A DNA stretch of 64,000 bases from positions 310,001-374,000 of the forward strand of contig NZ_CBDCBD010000003.1 of assembly GCF_965214215.1 (NCBI RefSeq), in the 5' to 3' direction. The position numbers and the translations under genes were made by a program. Source of the stretch: Poriferisodalis sp965214215 (GTDB lineage: Bacteria; Actinomycetota; Acidimicrobiia; Acidimicrobiales; Poriferisodalaceae). Below are positions 8,714 to 17,379 of this stretch, in pieces. How positions within the stretch are numbered: position 1 is the first letter of the stretch; the number at the start of each line of letters is the position of its first letter. The notes beneath the pieces were generated by a model. It did no database searches. It had not been told where the DNA came from and saw only the letters and a program-made list of their open reading frames with translations.

Positions 8714-9116
8714 GTCGCTGATCGTGGATGCGTCGGCCGTCGTCGACTTGCTGATCGGCGCTCCGGCGGCCAGCGCGATCAGAACCCGCTTGAGTCACAA
8801 CGAGTTACACGCTCCAGCCCACCTCGATGCCGAAGTCCTGTCAGCCATCGGCCGACACCATCGCGCCGGTGCTCTCAGCGCCGACGCCGTCTCGTTACGA
8901 CTGGGGATCCTGCAGCGAATGCCCATACAGCGGCACCAATTGGCTCCATTGCTCTCCGACGCATGGAACTACCGCGAGAACCTGCGGCTGGCAGATGCGC
9001 TGTACGCCGCGCTCGCCGACCGGCTCCGCGCACCCATATTGTCCACTGATCGAAGGCTGGTCGCCGCGATTCCAGCGGCGGAAGCGCCGAACGCGCCCGA
9101 GACGACGGGCGACTAA
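8706..9116 (+). CDS. vapC: VapC-like PIN-domain ribonuclease toxin
   Basis: A 136-aa PIN-domain protein. The acidic residues expected to bind Mg2+/Mn2+ are present: Asp in LIVDASAVVDLL, Glu in LDAEVLSAI, Asp in LRLADALYAAL and Asp in LSTDRRL. VapC toxins cleave tRNA or rRNA at specific sites; the target cannot be predicted. The GTG start lies inside the end of vapB. No sign of truncation. Confidence 0.88.
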   Translation: MSESLIVDASAVVDLLIGAPAASAIRTRLSHNELHAPAHLDAEVLSAIGRHHRAGALSADAVSLRLGILQRMPIQRHQLAPLLSDAWNYRENLRLADALYAALADRLRAPILSTDRRLVAAIPAAEAPNAPETTGD

Positions 9117-9205
9117 GCGAGACGTCGCGAGACTTCCGAATCTTCGGCTGCGAGACTGAGCATTCCGGATCAGCAATCCGGCAACTCAAGCTGTGGAGGG
9201 GAATC

Positions 9206-10366
9206 ATGACGACGTATGCCGGTGAGCGGCTGATTCACGACACCGACAGTCACCTCATGGAGCCGGTGGACTGGCTGGCCAGCTATGCCGACGGGGCGAC
9301 GGCCAGCAAGCTCCGGAATCTGAGCCTGGCGGGCGGCGGCGATGCCGCGACGCTCGATCTTGTGGAGAAGTGCTGGGCGCGCCGCGACGATCCTGAGGAA
9401 ACGGCGAAGCTGGCAGCCGATGTCGTGGGCGGGCCGAAGGGCTATTTCGCGTACGGCTCCATGGATGCCAACGAGCGGGTGGGGGCGTTGAACCAGCTGG
9501 GCTTCGCCAGCCAACTCGTCTTCACCACCTTTGCGCACACGCAGTTTCACGCACGCGGCGACGTCGATCTGGCGTACGGCGGCGCGGCGGCGCACAACCG
9601 CGGCATTGCCGACTTCTGTTCGGTGGATCCGCGCTTGCTGGGCGTGGCTTTCATACCGCTCGAAGACCCGCAGCGCACCGTCGAATGCGCCCGCGAAGCC
9701 ATCGAGGTCGGCTGCCGGGCCGCGTGGATCCCCCACGGCGTTCCGACGCAGGTGAGCCCCACCCATCCCGACTTCGACCCGCTGTGGGCACTGCTGTGCG
9801 AAGCCGGCGTGCCGGTGCTGCTGCACCTGGGGCCGAACGGCGGCAATCAGCTGCCGATGACGTACCACAACAACGGTCGGAACCCCGGCAAGGACTTCGT
9901 GGGCGGCGGCGAGAACCTGCGCTCGAAGGATTTCCTGAACCTGTACCACGACGCAGAGAACCTGCTGGCGTGCATGGTGCTCGACGGCATCTTCGAGAAG
10001 TTCCCCGAGCTGCGGTGCGGATTGATCGAACTGGGTGCCGGCTGGGTGCCGAACCTGCTGCGCTCGCTGGATAACAGCGTCAAGGCATTCGGGCGTCACG
10101 AGCCGGAGCTGTCGAAGCTGACCATGGCGCCCTCGGACTACATCCGCCGCCAGGTGCGATTCACACCCTGGCACTTCGAGGACGTGGGATGGCTGGTGTC
10201 GAACGCCGGACCGGAGTTGTTTCTGTTCTCGTCCGACTGGCCGCACCCCGAAGGCGGCCGCGACCCGATCGCCGAGTTCCAGGCATCGTTCAGCGCTGCC
10301 GGGCTCGGCGAAGGTGTCACGGCGCCGTTCTGGGCCGGCAACGCCTCGTTCCTGCTCGGCGTCTGA
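9206..10366 (+). CDS. amidohydrolase family 2 (TIM-barrel metal-dependent hydrolase)
   Basis: A 386-aa protein of the amidohydrolase-2/ACMSD-like superfamily. The N-terminal HDTDSHLMEP motif gives the H-x-D-x-H-like metal site, the middle has a VLLHLGPNGG strand and the C-terminus FSSDWPHPEG provides the conserved Asp. Family members decarboxylate or hydrolyse aromatic and related acids; the substrate here is unknown. A clear GGAGGGG-like sequence precedes the ATG. A small hairpin (CCGGAT/ATCCGG, 9165-9181) lies in the leader with no obvious function. Confidence 0.85.
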   Translation: MTTYAGERLIHDTDSHLMEPVDWLASYADGATASKLRNLSLAGGGDAATLDLVEKCWARRDDPEETAKLAADVVGGPKGYFAYGSMDANERVGALNQLGFASQLVFTTFAHTQFHARGDVDLAYGGAAAHNRGIADFCSVDPRLLGVAFIPLEDPQRTVECAREAIEVGCRAAWIPHGVPTQVSPTHPDFDPLWALLCEAGVPVLLHLGPNGGNQLPMTYHNNGRNPGKDFVGGGENLRSKDFLNLYHDAENLLACMVLDGIFEKFPELRCGLIELGAGWVPNLLRSLDNSVKAFGRHEPELSKLTMAPSDYIRRQVRFTPWHFEDVGWLVSNAGPELFLFSSDWPHPEGGRDPIAEFQASFSAAGLGEGVTAPFWAGNASFLLGV

Positions 10367-10462
10367 GGCTGCTGGGGCTCGCTTAGGCCAGCGGTAAATT
10401 GAGCTGCACAGCGCTGCGGGAGCCGCGCCCGGCGACACGAGCTACGGCGCAGGAGAGCAGAC

Positions 10463-11071
10463 ATGACTCAATACACCGATCGGCACGAGCGACAGGACAC
10501 GGCCCGCTCGGCCTTGCTCGTCGTGGACGTGCAACCGACCTTCTGCGAGGGCGGCGCACTGCCCGTCGAAGGCGGCGATGCCGTGGCAGCAGGCGTGGCG
10601 GCCCTACTCGCCGATGACCATGGTTACGACCTGGTGGTGACCACGCAGGATTGGCACATCGACCCGGGCGATCATTTCAGCGACGAGCCCGACTTCGTCG
10701 AGACCTGGCCGCCGCACGGCGTGGCCGGCACCGCGGAGGCCGAGCTGCACCCCGCCCTCGAACCGGTGACCGATCAGATCGACGCCTGCGTTCGCAAGGG
10801 CATGCACGCTGCGGCGTATTCGGGCTTCGAAGGTGTGGACGACGACGGTCGGTCCCTGAACGAAGTGCTCGCAGCTGCCGGCGTGACCGAGGTCGACGTC
10901 GTGGGACTGGCGTTCGATCATTGCGTACGCGCCACCGCGGTGGACGCTGCCGCGAATGGCTACGCGACCACGGTGATCGAGACGCTCTCCGCCTCGGTGG
11001 CGCCCGAGACCGAAGCGGCAGCGCGCAATCAGCTCGCAAACGTCGGCATCGACATCATCGCCTCGCGCTGA
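10463..11071 (+). CDS. pncA: nicotinamidase (isochorismatase superfamily)
   Basis: A 202-aa cysteine hydrolase. The catalytic triad residues are visible: Asp in LLVVDVQPTF, Lys in VRKGMHAAAYSGFEG and Cys in AFDHCVRATA. The metal site is in TTQDWHIDPGDHF. The GFEG segment and length fit PncA, which converts nicotinamide to nicotinate in NAD salvage. It lies 96 nt after the amidohydrolase and is convergent with the chorismate mutase gene; it is probably an independent housekeeping gene. Confidence 0.88.
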   Translation: MTQYTDRHERQDTARSALLVVDVQPTFCEGGALPVEGGDAVAAGVAALLADDHGYDLVVTTQDWHIDPGDHFSDEPDFVETWPPHGVAGTAEAELHPALEPVTDQIDACVRKGMHAAAYSGFEGVDDDGRSLNEVLAAAGVTEVDVVGLAFDHCVRATAVDAAANGYATTVIETLSASVAPETEAAARNQLANVGIDIIASR

Positions 11072-11088
11072 GCTGCCCTTGCGGCAGC
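11072..11088 (+). terminator. hairpin between convergent genes
   Basis: GCTGCC and GGCAGC form a 6-bp stem with a 5-nt loop, starting at the pncA stop codon and 18 nt from the end of the convergent chorismate mutase gene. No T-tract follows, so it may be a weak or Rho-assisted terminator for either strand. Confidence 0.4.
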
Positions 11089-11105
11089 CAGGCGGTTTCG
11101 CCCGT

Positions 11106-11420
11106 CTAGAGGGTTTCCTGCTCGAGGGTGAATTCGCTGGAGGTCTCGGCTATGCGTCGGTGATTGCGAATGACCTCGTCCATCACAAAGTGGACGAATC
11201 TCTCACAGAAATCAGGGTCGAGACCTTCAGACGAGGCGAGACGGCGGAGCCCATCCACTTGCTGATGCTGGCGCACCAAGTCAACCGGCGGCATGTCGTT
11301 CGCAGCCTTGTAGACGCCGATGTCGTGAGTAATACGGAAGCGTTCCGCCAGCAGGCGCACCAATTCCGCATCGACCTTGTCGATGCCGCGGCGAAATGCA
11401 GCGAGTTCTTCATCGGTCAT
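11106..11420 (-). CDS. AroQ-type chorismate mutase
   Basis: A 104-aa all-helical protein. The pattern FRRGIDKVDAELVRLLAERF followed by the IGVYKAANDMPPVD segment carries the Arg and Lys residues of the AroQ active site. It would convert chorismate to prephenate for phenylalanine and tyrosine synthesis. It is monofunctional with no fused prephenate dehydratase. It is convergent with pncA and not in an obvious operon. Confidence 0.85.
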   Translation of the reverse strand: MTDEELAAFRRGIDKVDAELVRLLAERFRITHDIGVYKAANDMPPVDLVRQHQQVDGLRRLASSEGLDPDFCERFVHFVMDEVIRNHRRIAETSSEFTLEQETL

Positions 11421-11539
11421 CGGCTCTGTTTCTAGCCCGTCGAACGGCTACCGGCACCGGCTCGGCGGCCCGCAAACCCCGGGGGCGTGTCTGACACCAC
11501 GAGGCGCAAGCGGGTGGCGCTTGGCTACGGTTTGCGACC

Positions 11540-12730
11540 GTGAGCGAATCGAGTCGCGGGCTGCGGGGCCGAACTGCCATCGCCGGTGTCGGCGAGACCA
11601 CCTATTTCAAGCGGGGCCAGTCGCCCGATCCGGAGTTCGTGCTCGTCTTGAAGGCGATCCTGGCGGCCTGCGAAGACGCCGGCATCAACCCCCGCGAGAT
11701 CGACGGCTTCTGTTCCTACAGCAGCGACCGCAACACGCCTGCCCGGCTCGCCAACGCTCTCGGCCTGTCGGAGCTGCGGTACTCGAACATGCAGTGGGGC
11801 GGCGGCGGCGGCGGGGCGGCCGGAGTTGTGCAGAATGCCGCCAGTGCCGTGCTTGCCGGCTCGGCAGACGTCGTGGTCGCCTACCGAGGCCTCGCCCAAG
11901 GGCAGTACGGACGGTTCGGCCAAGGCGGTCGCCGACCCGCGATCAGCGGGGAGTACGCCTACACCATTCCCTACGGTGTGATGAGCCCGGCCCAGGTGTA
12001 CGCAATGCGCACCACCCGGCTCATGCACGAGCACGACATCGACCGGTCGACGATGCGAGCCGTGGCACTGGCCGCATATCACCACGCGCAGAATAACCCG
12101 CGGGCGGTCATGCACGGCCGGCCGCTCGACGCCGACACCTACGACTCGTCACGCTGGATAACCGAACCCTTCCGCCTGTATGACTGCTGCTTGGAGAACG
12201 ACGGCGCCGCCGCCATGATCGTCACCTCGGCCGAGCGAGCCGCCGATCTGAGCGACACACCCGTAATGGTGCTGGCGGCTCAGCAGAGCGGCGGGCATCG
12301 CTCGGGCGCATGGGTCCACAACCCGACCGACTACGCGACATCGAGCTTCAAACTCGCGGCACAGCACCTCTACGAACAGGCGGGTGTGACCCCCGAGGAC
12401 GTCGATGTGGTGCAGAGCTACGAGAACTTCACCGGCGCCGTTGTGATGAGCCTGATCGAGCACGGCCTGTGCACCTACGAGAACGCCAATGAGGTGCTCA
12501 CCTTCGAGAATCTGCGGGCTGACGGCGGCTCGCTCCCGCTGAACACCAGCGGCGGCAACCTCGCCGAGTGCTACATGCACGGCCTCGGCATGCAGATCGA
12601 AGCAGTGCGCCAGGTGCGTGGCGACTCGACCAATCAGGTGCGCGACGTGAAGGTGTCGCTGTCGAATGCCGGTCCGATGGTCGAGATCGCCTCAACCGCC
12701 ATCTACGGCACCGCTGAGGTTCTGCGATGA
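11540..12730 (+). CDS. thiolase-fold protein (acetyl-CoA acetyltransferase/lipid-transfer type)
   Basis: A 396-aa protein of the SCP-x/lipid-transfer thiolase group, with a GTG start. It has the AIAGVGETTYFKRG start and a Gly-rich QWGGGGGGAAGVVQNA loop where typical thiolases have a Cys nucleophile, so a classical acyl-Cys intermediate is doubtful. The DCCLENDGAAAMIVT strand and C-terminal NTSGGNLAECYMHGLG loop are conserved in this group. It overlaps the following DUF35 gene by 4 nt (ATGA). Such pairs act in sterol side-chain or fatty-acid degradation as an aldolase/thiolase complex; the exact substrate is unknown. Confidence 0.82.
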   Translation: MSESSRGLRGRTAIAGVGETTYFKRGQSPDPEFVLVLKAILAACEDAGINPREIDGFCSYSSDRNTPARLANALGLSELRYSNMQWGGGGGGAAGVVQNAASAVLAGSADVVVAYRGLAQGQYGRFGQGGRRPAISGEYAYTIPYGVMSPAQVYAMRTTRLMHEHDIDRSTMRAVALAAYHHAQNNPRAVMHGRPLDADTYDSSRWITEPFRLYDCCLENDGAAAMIVTSAERAADLSDTPVMVLAAQQSGGHRSGAWVHNPTDYATSSFKLAAQHLYEQAGVTPEDVDVVQSYENFTGAVVMSLIEHGLCTYENANEVLTFENLRADGGSLPLNTSGGNLAECYMHGLGMQIEAVRQVRGDSTNQVRDVKVSLSNAGPMVEIASTAIYGTAEVLR

Positions 12731-13185
12731 GTGCGCTGGCCGAGGGCACCTACCTGCCGAAAGGCTTGACGCAGCCAGCACCGATGCGTGACGGCCTCGA
12801 CCTGCCGTATTGGGAGGGCACCCGCGAACACCAACTTCGGGTGCAGCGATGCGCCGATTGCGGCACCCACCAGTGGGGGCCGGACTGGATGTGCCACGCC
12901 TGCCAGTCGTTCGAGGTGGAATGGGTGACAGTCGAGCCACGGGGCCGTATCTACTCATGGCAACGCGTGCACCACCCAGTGCATCCGGCACTGGCCGACC
13001 ACGGCCCCTACATCGTCGTGCTCGTCGAGTTGCCCCACGCCGATGACCTGCGGATGCTCGGCAACCTGCTCGGCGACCCGATGCAGGACATTGTCATCGG
13101 CAGCGATGTCGATGCCGTCTTCGAAGACCACGACGACGGCAGCCCGCCCTTCACCCTCGTCCAATGGCAGGTCTCGGTCAGCTGA
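12727..13185 (+). CDS. DUF35 OB-fold acyl-CoA-associated protein
   Basis: A 152-aa protein with a rubredoxin-like zinc ribbon (CADCGTHQWGPDWMCHAC, two Cys pairs at about residues 39-60) followed by an OB-fold (VEPRGRIYSWQRVHHPVHP). DUF35 proteins bind CoA thioesters and pair with thiolase-like proteins, as in Ltp2 aldolase complexes. The start overlaps the stop of the upstream thiolase gene, so the two are translationally coupled and likely form one complex. Confidence 0.85.
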   Translation: MSALAEGTYLPKGLTQPAPMRDGLDLPYWEGTREHQLRVQRCADCGTHQWGPDWMCHACQSFEVEWVTVEPRGRIYSWQRVHHPVHPALADHGPYIVVLVELPHADDLRMLGNLLGDPMQDIVIGSDVDAVFEDHDDGSPPFTLVQWQVSVS

Positions 13186-13235
13186 TCGAACCGCACCGGG
13201 ATTCATGCAGGCGGCGGAAGTCTTCGACTTCGGCT

Positions 13236-13264
13236 GGTGGGGCGCCTTGCTGTGACGCCCCACC
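13236..13264 (+). terminator. probable intrinsic terminator of the thiolase-DUF35 operon
   Basis: A 9-bp perfect stem, GGTGGGGCG with CGCCCCACC, and an 11-nt loop lie 50 nt after the DUF35 stop. A short CCATTTG follows. It ends the unit before the TA pair at 13320. Confidence 0.6.
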
Positions 13265-13319
13265 CATTTGATTGCGCAATTCCACGAGCGTCGGGTTGGA
13301 TCGCAGTTACTCTGCGGAC

Positions 13320-13994
13320 ATGTCAGCGGCAACCACCCGCGAGCGCATTGCAGGAGAAGCGCGCTACCTCGGGCGAGGAATTTACGACGTCGCCGAGGTC
13401 GCTCGGTTGATCCGATGCAGACGGGGGCGTGTCGAGAGCTGGACGCGGCCTGGTGCACACCTTTCTCCGCTGCTGACCGCAGAGCTACACAACCTGTTCA
13501 GCTTTTGGGACCTCGTCAGCGTCCGGGTCATCGCGGAGCTCGTTAGTCGAAGGGTTTCGCGCCAGCACATCGCCGAAGGCGCGAGGCATCTCGCCGAGGA
13601 GCTAGGTACGGATCGACCGTTCGCGCATGAGCATCTAGCGACCGTAGGGTCCGGCTTCTTCGCTGAGATTGGTGGCGCCTGGGTCGATGCAGGCCTCGGC
13701 GGTCAGCGGGCCTTCACCAGCATGGTCGAACCGCTCTTGCGCCCGATCGCCTTCAACGAGGCGCACATGGCGGCGATTTGGCGACCGGCGACCGGGGTGT
13801 GGATTAATCCGGCGGTACAGGCGGGAGCGCCGTGCGTCGACGGCACGCGAGTTCCAACGGGGTTGCTTGCTTGGCTGGTCGCAGCCGGAGGCGATGACCC
13901 GTCGGCCGAGATCGAACAAGCATGTGACGACTATCAGCTCTCCCAGATGCAAGTACAACAGGCTGTTGACTTTGAACTGGAACTGGCTGCCTGA
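13320..13994 (+). CDS. DUF433-containing antitoxin, VapB45-like
   Basis: A 224-aa protein. The N-terminal part has a MerR-like helix-turn-helix (YDVAEVARLIRCRRGRVESW). The C-terminal 60 residues carry the DUF433 signature: GAPCVDGTRVPTGLLAWLVAAGG, then IEQACDDYQLSQMQVQQAV. DUF433 proteins commonly precede DUF5615 PIN-like toxins, as in the mycobacterial VapBC45 locus. The gene downstream, 12 nt away, is such a toxin. The start at ATG 13320 was preferred to 13272 because family sequence begins there. Confidence 0.78.
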   Translation: MSAATTRERIAGEARYLGRGIYDVAEVARLIRCRRGRVESWTRPGAHLSPLLTAELHNLFSFWDLVSVRVIAELVSRRVSRQHIAEGARHLAEELGTDRPFAHEHLATVGSGFFAEIGGAWVDAGLGGQRAFTSMVEPLLRPIAFNEAHMAAIWRPATGVWINPAVQAGAPCVDGTRVPTGLLAWLVAAGGDDPSAEIEQACDDYQLSQMQVQQAVDFELELAA

Positions 13995-14006
13995 GCCAGC
14001 GGATCG

Positions 14007-14528
14007 ATGTCAACGTCGAAGCAGCGAGCGCGCACCCGGCTTCTGTTCGACGAGAACCTTCCTTGGCGTGTGCCCGCCGCCCTGCAGCTTCTCGAGTTGA
14101 GAACAACGTTCGTTGGCGATGAGAACGCCAGCCCGCCGAGCCCACCACGTGGTTCAACGGACGAAGAGGTACTGGAACACGCCCTTCGGACGAATCAAGT
14201 CATCGTCACTTCCAACTTGGACATGGTGTTGCTGTGCGCAGAGAGCCAACAGTCGGTCGTCTGGATCGATCCGTACGGCCGCCAGTTCCGTCGGGAAGCA
14301 CTCGCTTTGCTCGTATTCAAGAGTATCGACGACTGGTCGAGGCGCCTGGTGCCGGGCGACGGGCCAAAGTGTCTGCGGGCACTGCGAACACGCACGCAGG
14401 CGCTTGATCTGCAAGAAGCCGAAGAACTCGTTCTCAAACGCATGCGGCAAATCAGAGCTGCCCGGCGCACGTCGCCGGAAGCTCCCCCACTCGGACCACT
14501 TTCTGAGACCTGGGGCGGCACGACGTAG
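14007..14528 (+). CDS. DUF5615/PIN-like toxin, VapC45-like
   Basis: A 173-aa protein. The N-terminus has the LLFDENLPWRVPAAL motif typical of the DUF5615 PIN-like group, with Asp and Glu of the metal site, and a later strand reads VIVTSNLDMVLL with the second conserved Asp. The C-terminal 60 residues are helical and charged. Its position 12 nt after a DUF433 gene supports a VapBC45-type toxin-antitoxin pair. The catalytic target is unknown. Confidence 0.75.
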   Translation: MSTSKQRARTRLLFDENLPWRVPAALQLLELRTTFVGDENASPPSPPRGSTDEEVLEHALRTNQVIVTSNLDMVLLCAESQQSVVWIDPYGRQFRREALALLVFKSIDDWSRRLVPGDGPKCLRALRTRTQALDLQEAEELVLKRMRQIRAARRTSPEAPPLGPLSETWGGTT

Positions 14529-14593
14529 CCTTCAACTGGGAGCGAACGCCAGCGATTGCCTGCGCGTCGAACGCCGCGCTGAGCCGTCCAGGT

Positions 14594-15001
14594 TCAGCCG
14601 TGCTTGTCGGGGCCGGCCTTGGTGATGTGGAAGCGGACCAGGCAGCGCTGGTCTTCGACCATCGCGCGGCGGTAGTCGTCCCAGTCGGGATGCTCGCCTT
14701 GCAGCGTCCGGTAGTACTCCACGAGCGGGTCGAGCGCGGCCTCGCCGGAGATGATCTCGGCCTCGCACTCGAGCTGAACCCAGCGTCCCAGCCACTTCTC
14801 GGGGAACACGCACAGCCACGACTGCGGGTCGCGTTGCAGGTTCTTGACCTTGAAGGCTGTGTCGCGTGTGCTCATGACAACCGTGTCGTCGACAACCGCC
14901 AGCGTCACCGGCGATAGCTGCGGTGTCCCGTCACGCGCCTTGGTAGCCAGCACAGCGCGGTCGTTCTTGCGGACATAGTCGAGCGCTTTGGAGATTTCCA
15001 T
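14594..15001 (-). CDS. FDOR-family F420/FMN-binding protein (pyridoxamine oxidase fold)
   Basis: A 135-aa split beta-barrel protein. Motifs LATKARDGTPQLSPVTLAV and STRDTAFKVKNLQRDP match the Rv1155-like F420-dependent oxidoreductase B group. These use reduced deazaflavin F420 to reduce diverse compounds. The start at 15001 was preferred over longer forms because it opens with MEISKALDYV, the usual start of the family. It is divergent from the LLM-class gene at 15084, another F420 family, which supports an F420-using host. Confidence 0.8.
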   Translation of the reverse strand: MEISKALDYVRKNDRAVLATKARDGTPQLSPVTLAVVDDTVVMSTRDTAFKVKNLQRDPQSWLCVFPEKWLGRWVQLECEAEIISGEAALDPLVEYYRTLQGEHPDWDDYRRAMVEDQRCLVRFHITKAGPDKHG

Positions 15002-15083
15002 CGGCGCAGCCTCGCACATGACACCCGATCCCATCAGGCCAGCAGATCGTGACGACTTCGGTTCGGTCCGCGAGACTGCCGCC

Positions 15084-16070
15084 ATGAAAATCTCCGCTGC
15101 GTTCCCGCCAGTTCCGCAGACCCCCGACCACATCGTGCTTGCCGAGGAACTGGGCTACGAAACCGCTTGGGTGTATGACACCCCGGCCCTGCAACTCGAT
15201 GTCTGGATGACGCTCGCGCTGGCCGCAGTCCGCACCGACCGCATCCGTCTAGGCACCGGCGTGCTCATTCCCACTCTGCGCCACCCGATGACGACCGCTT
15301 CGGCCATCGCGACGCTCGTCGGTCTGGTGGGACCCGAACGAGTCATCGTTGGAGCCGGCACCGGCTTCACGGGGCGTCGAGCTATGGGTCAGAAGCCTCT
15401 TCGCTGGGCCGACTTCCCAGGCATGGTCGCCGACGTCCAGTCGCTGCTGCGGGGAGAGATCGTCGAGGTCGACGGGCGGGCGGCGCGCATGCTGCACTGG
15501 CCGGGCCAGGCGGTCGAGCGGCCCATCGAGGTGCCGTGGATCGTGGCGGTGAACGGCCCCAGAGGCCTCGCCGCAGCAGCCGAGATGGGCTGCGGCGTGT
15601 TCACCTCGCGGCCCCGCCCCGATGCCGACTACGCGGGGATCGATGACGTGATCCTCCTGGGTTTCGGCACGATCCTGGACGAGGACGAGTCGATCGAATC
15701 GCCCCGCGTGCTCGACACAGCGGGCCCTGGTGTCAGCGTGGCCTACCACGCCTTTCTGGAACAGCGAGATGCGCGGCTCGACACGTTTCCAAATGCCGAC
15801 CGCTTCGCCGAGATCACCGGCGACATGGACCCGAACACGCTGCACCTGTCGTTGCACGAAGGCCACCTCACCCAGCTGAACTCCATCGACCGCCGGGTGC
15901 TCACCCCCGAGTCGCTGCGCATCGCCCCATTCGTGTGCCATGCCGGCGAGGTATCCGAACGCATGGAACGACTCGCCGCCGCGGGCATCACCGAGGTGTC
16001 GTTCCAGCCCATGGGCGGCGTCGAGCGCGAGCTACGCGCCTTCGCCGCAGCCGCCGGCCTCTCAAAGTGA
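15084..16070 (+). CDS. LLM-class F420-dependent oxidoreductase
   Basis: A 328-aa TIM-barrel protein of the luciferase-like monooxygenase superfamily. It shows AEELGYETAWVYDT at the start, IRLGTGVLIPTLRHPMTTA in the first third and GPERVIVGAGTGFTGR, a pattern of F420-dependent members. The substrate is unknown. The ATG at 15084 (MKISAAF) gives the normal family N-terminus. It is followed 24 nt after its stop by an intergenic structured element (16095). Confidence 0.83.
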   Translation: MKISAAFPPVPQTPDHIVLAEELGYETAWVYDTPALQLDVWMTLALAAVRTDRIRLGTGVLIPTLRHPMTTASAIATLVGLVGPERVIVGAGTGFTGRRAMGQKPLRWADFPGMVADVQSLLRGEIVEVDGRAARMLHWPGQAVERPIEVPWIVAVNGPRGLAAAAEMGCGVFTSRPRPDADYAGIDDVILLGFGTILDEDESIESPRVLDTAGPGVSVAYHAFLEQRDARLDTFPNADRFAEITGDMDPNTLHLSLHEGHLTQLNSIDRRVLTPESLRIAPFVCHAGEVSERMERLAAAGITEVSFQPMGGVERELRAFAAAAGLSK

Positions 16071-16094
16071 ACGACGGAAAACGCGAGCCGACAA

Positions 16095-16265
16095 GCACAG
16101 ATGCCATAGCTGCGCAAGCCGCAGGAGACTCTGCGACGTTGCGACCGGTTCCAGAGTGGATGCACCGTGATGCGTCTACGACGTTGGCAAGAAATGCGGT
16201 GCGGCACAAATCTCTCTACTGTTGGATCGCTGGAGCAGAGGGTCCTACCGCCGGCGCAGCTGGCG
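16095..16265 (+). repeat. structured intergenic element, copy A
   Basis: This copy has the conserved core GCACAGATGCCATAGCTG, an 8-nt variable block, then the 26-nt block 16121-16146, a 77-nt variable loop, then GGATCGC-n-GGAGCAGAGGGTC (16224-16243) and a closing arm (16246-16260). Left arm 16109-16123 pairs with the closing arm, best in the outer 7 bp (GCTGCGC/GCGCAGC). Copy B at 25735 shares the core but differs in the arms with two compensatory changes, which is evidence of a selected stem. It sits after the LLM gene and 38 nt before the XRE-cupin start. Confidence 0.6.
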
Positions 16266-16302
16266 TACCGGTTCGCATCCGCAATCTGGCACTATCGGGG
16301 CG

Positions 16303-17037
16303 ATGACGGCGACGACGGACGGCGGGGCAACGAACCCTGACCTTGACGAAGGTGCCGACGAAGGTGCCGACGAAGATGTGCCCGACTCGCTGAGTCTCAC
16401 TGAACCGTATTCCGCGGACAGGGGCATCGAATCGCCGATCACCACTGCCGAACTGTGCCGGGTCGTCGGCAGCCGCGTGCGGGAGCTGCGCCAAGCACTG
16501 AACATGACGATGTCGGCCTTCGCCACCGACGCGGGCATTTCGCTGGGGATGCTCTCCAAGATCGAGCACGGCCAGAGCGCGCCCAGCCTGTCGACGCTGG
16601 CGCGCCTGGCCGCAACGGCCAAGGTGCCGGTGACCGCTTTGTTCCGCGGCCTCGACGAGGAACACGATCTGGTCATCGTGCGGGCGGGCGAGGGCCATGA
16701 GATCCACCACGACCGAGGCGGGCCGGACCGTCTGTACCAAGATCTTGGCAGCTTGCGAGGACCCAACCGGATCATCGAGCCGATGATCACCACCATCACC
16801 GAACCGGGCGGCGTGTTCCCGCTCTACCAGCACCCCGGCGTCGAGTTTCTCCACGTCCTGGAAGGCTCGCTCAGCTACGGCTACGGCGGAAGGGCTTACC
16901 TGCTCAACACTGGCGACACCATGCAGATCCACGGCGAGGTGGCCCACGGACCGGTCGAGCTCGTCGAGCTGCCAGTCCGTTTCATCTCCATCAAGGTGTA
17001 CCCCGCCAGCGAATCGCGCGGCGCAGGGGGCGGGTGA
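16303..17037 (+). CDS. XRE-family regulator with C-terminal cupin domain
   Basis: A 244-aa transcription factor. The N-terminal 45 residues are acidic and low complexity (DEGADEGADEDVPD). An HTH follows (about 50-110): MSAFATDAGISLGMLSKIEHGQSAPSLSTLARLA is shown as QALNMTMSAFATDAGISLG then MLSKIEHGQ. The C-terminal 100 residues form a cupin barrel (PGVEFLHVLEGSL, LNTGDTMQIHG) that would bind a small ligand. It heads the plus-strand methylated-amine island and is the best candidate for its regulator, though no operator has been identified. The ATG at 16303 was chosen as the first start before the acidic leader. Confidence 0.85.
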   Translation: MTATTDGGATNPDLDEGADEGADEDVPDSLSLTEPYSADRGIESPITTAELCRVVGSRVRELRQALNMTMSAFATDAGISLGMLSKIEHGQSAPSLSTLARLAATAKVPVTALFRGLDEEHDLVIVRAGEGHEIHHDRGGPDRLYQDLGSLRGPNRIIEPMITTITEPGGVFPLYQHPGVEFLHVLEGSLSYGYGGRAYLLNTGDTMQIHGEVAHGPVELVELPVRFISIKVYPASESRGAGGG

Positions 17038-17041
17038 AGCG

Positions 17042-17269
17042 ATGGGCTTCCTGCTCCTGATCGAGTTCATCAGTCAGCGCCAAGGTGCCGCGCAGAGTCT
17101 GGCGCTGTGGCTGCTGCTCGCCGGTGCGCTCGCGCTGACCCTCTGGGAATGCCGCGAACGGGGCTACCGGCTCAAGGTGCTGCTGTGGTGGATGTCGTTC
17201 GTTGCGCTTACCCATGTGGTTGGCTACATCGTGCTCCGGTTCGTTCCGCGGCCCGAGATCGAATCGTGA
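17042..17269 (+). CDS. small two-helix membrane protein
   Basis: A 75-aa hydrophobic protein with two predicted transmembrane helices (about residues 18-36, ALWLLLAGALALTLWEC, and 46-66, VLLWWMSFVALTHVVGYIV). It begins 4 nt after the regulator's stop, so the two are probably co-transcribed. Family not recognised. Its place between the regulator and the Amt gene suggests a membrane-linked role in the same system, by context only. Confidence 0.6.
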   Translation: MGFLLLIEFISQRQGAAQSLALWLLLAGALALTLWECRERGYRLKVLLWWMSFVALTHVVGYIVLRFVPRPEIES

Positions 17270-17379
17270 GTTGCCTGCAGCACCGGCATACAGCGCGGCA
17301 GGCGTGCCGAGGACCTGGGGGGCGGGGGCGTTGCGACCAAGACGCCCGACGCGAGGAGACTGCGACATGATGGACAGAC

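Noticed and set aside
9170..10438. A 422-codon minus-strand frame opposite the amidohydrolase at 9206.
   Set aside because: No family motif; the plus-strand gene has metal-binding motifs in the right order.
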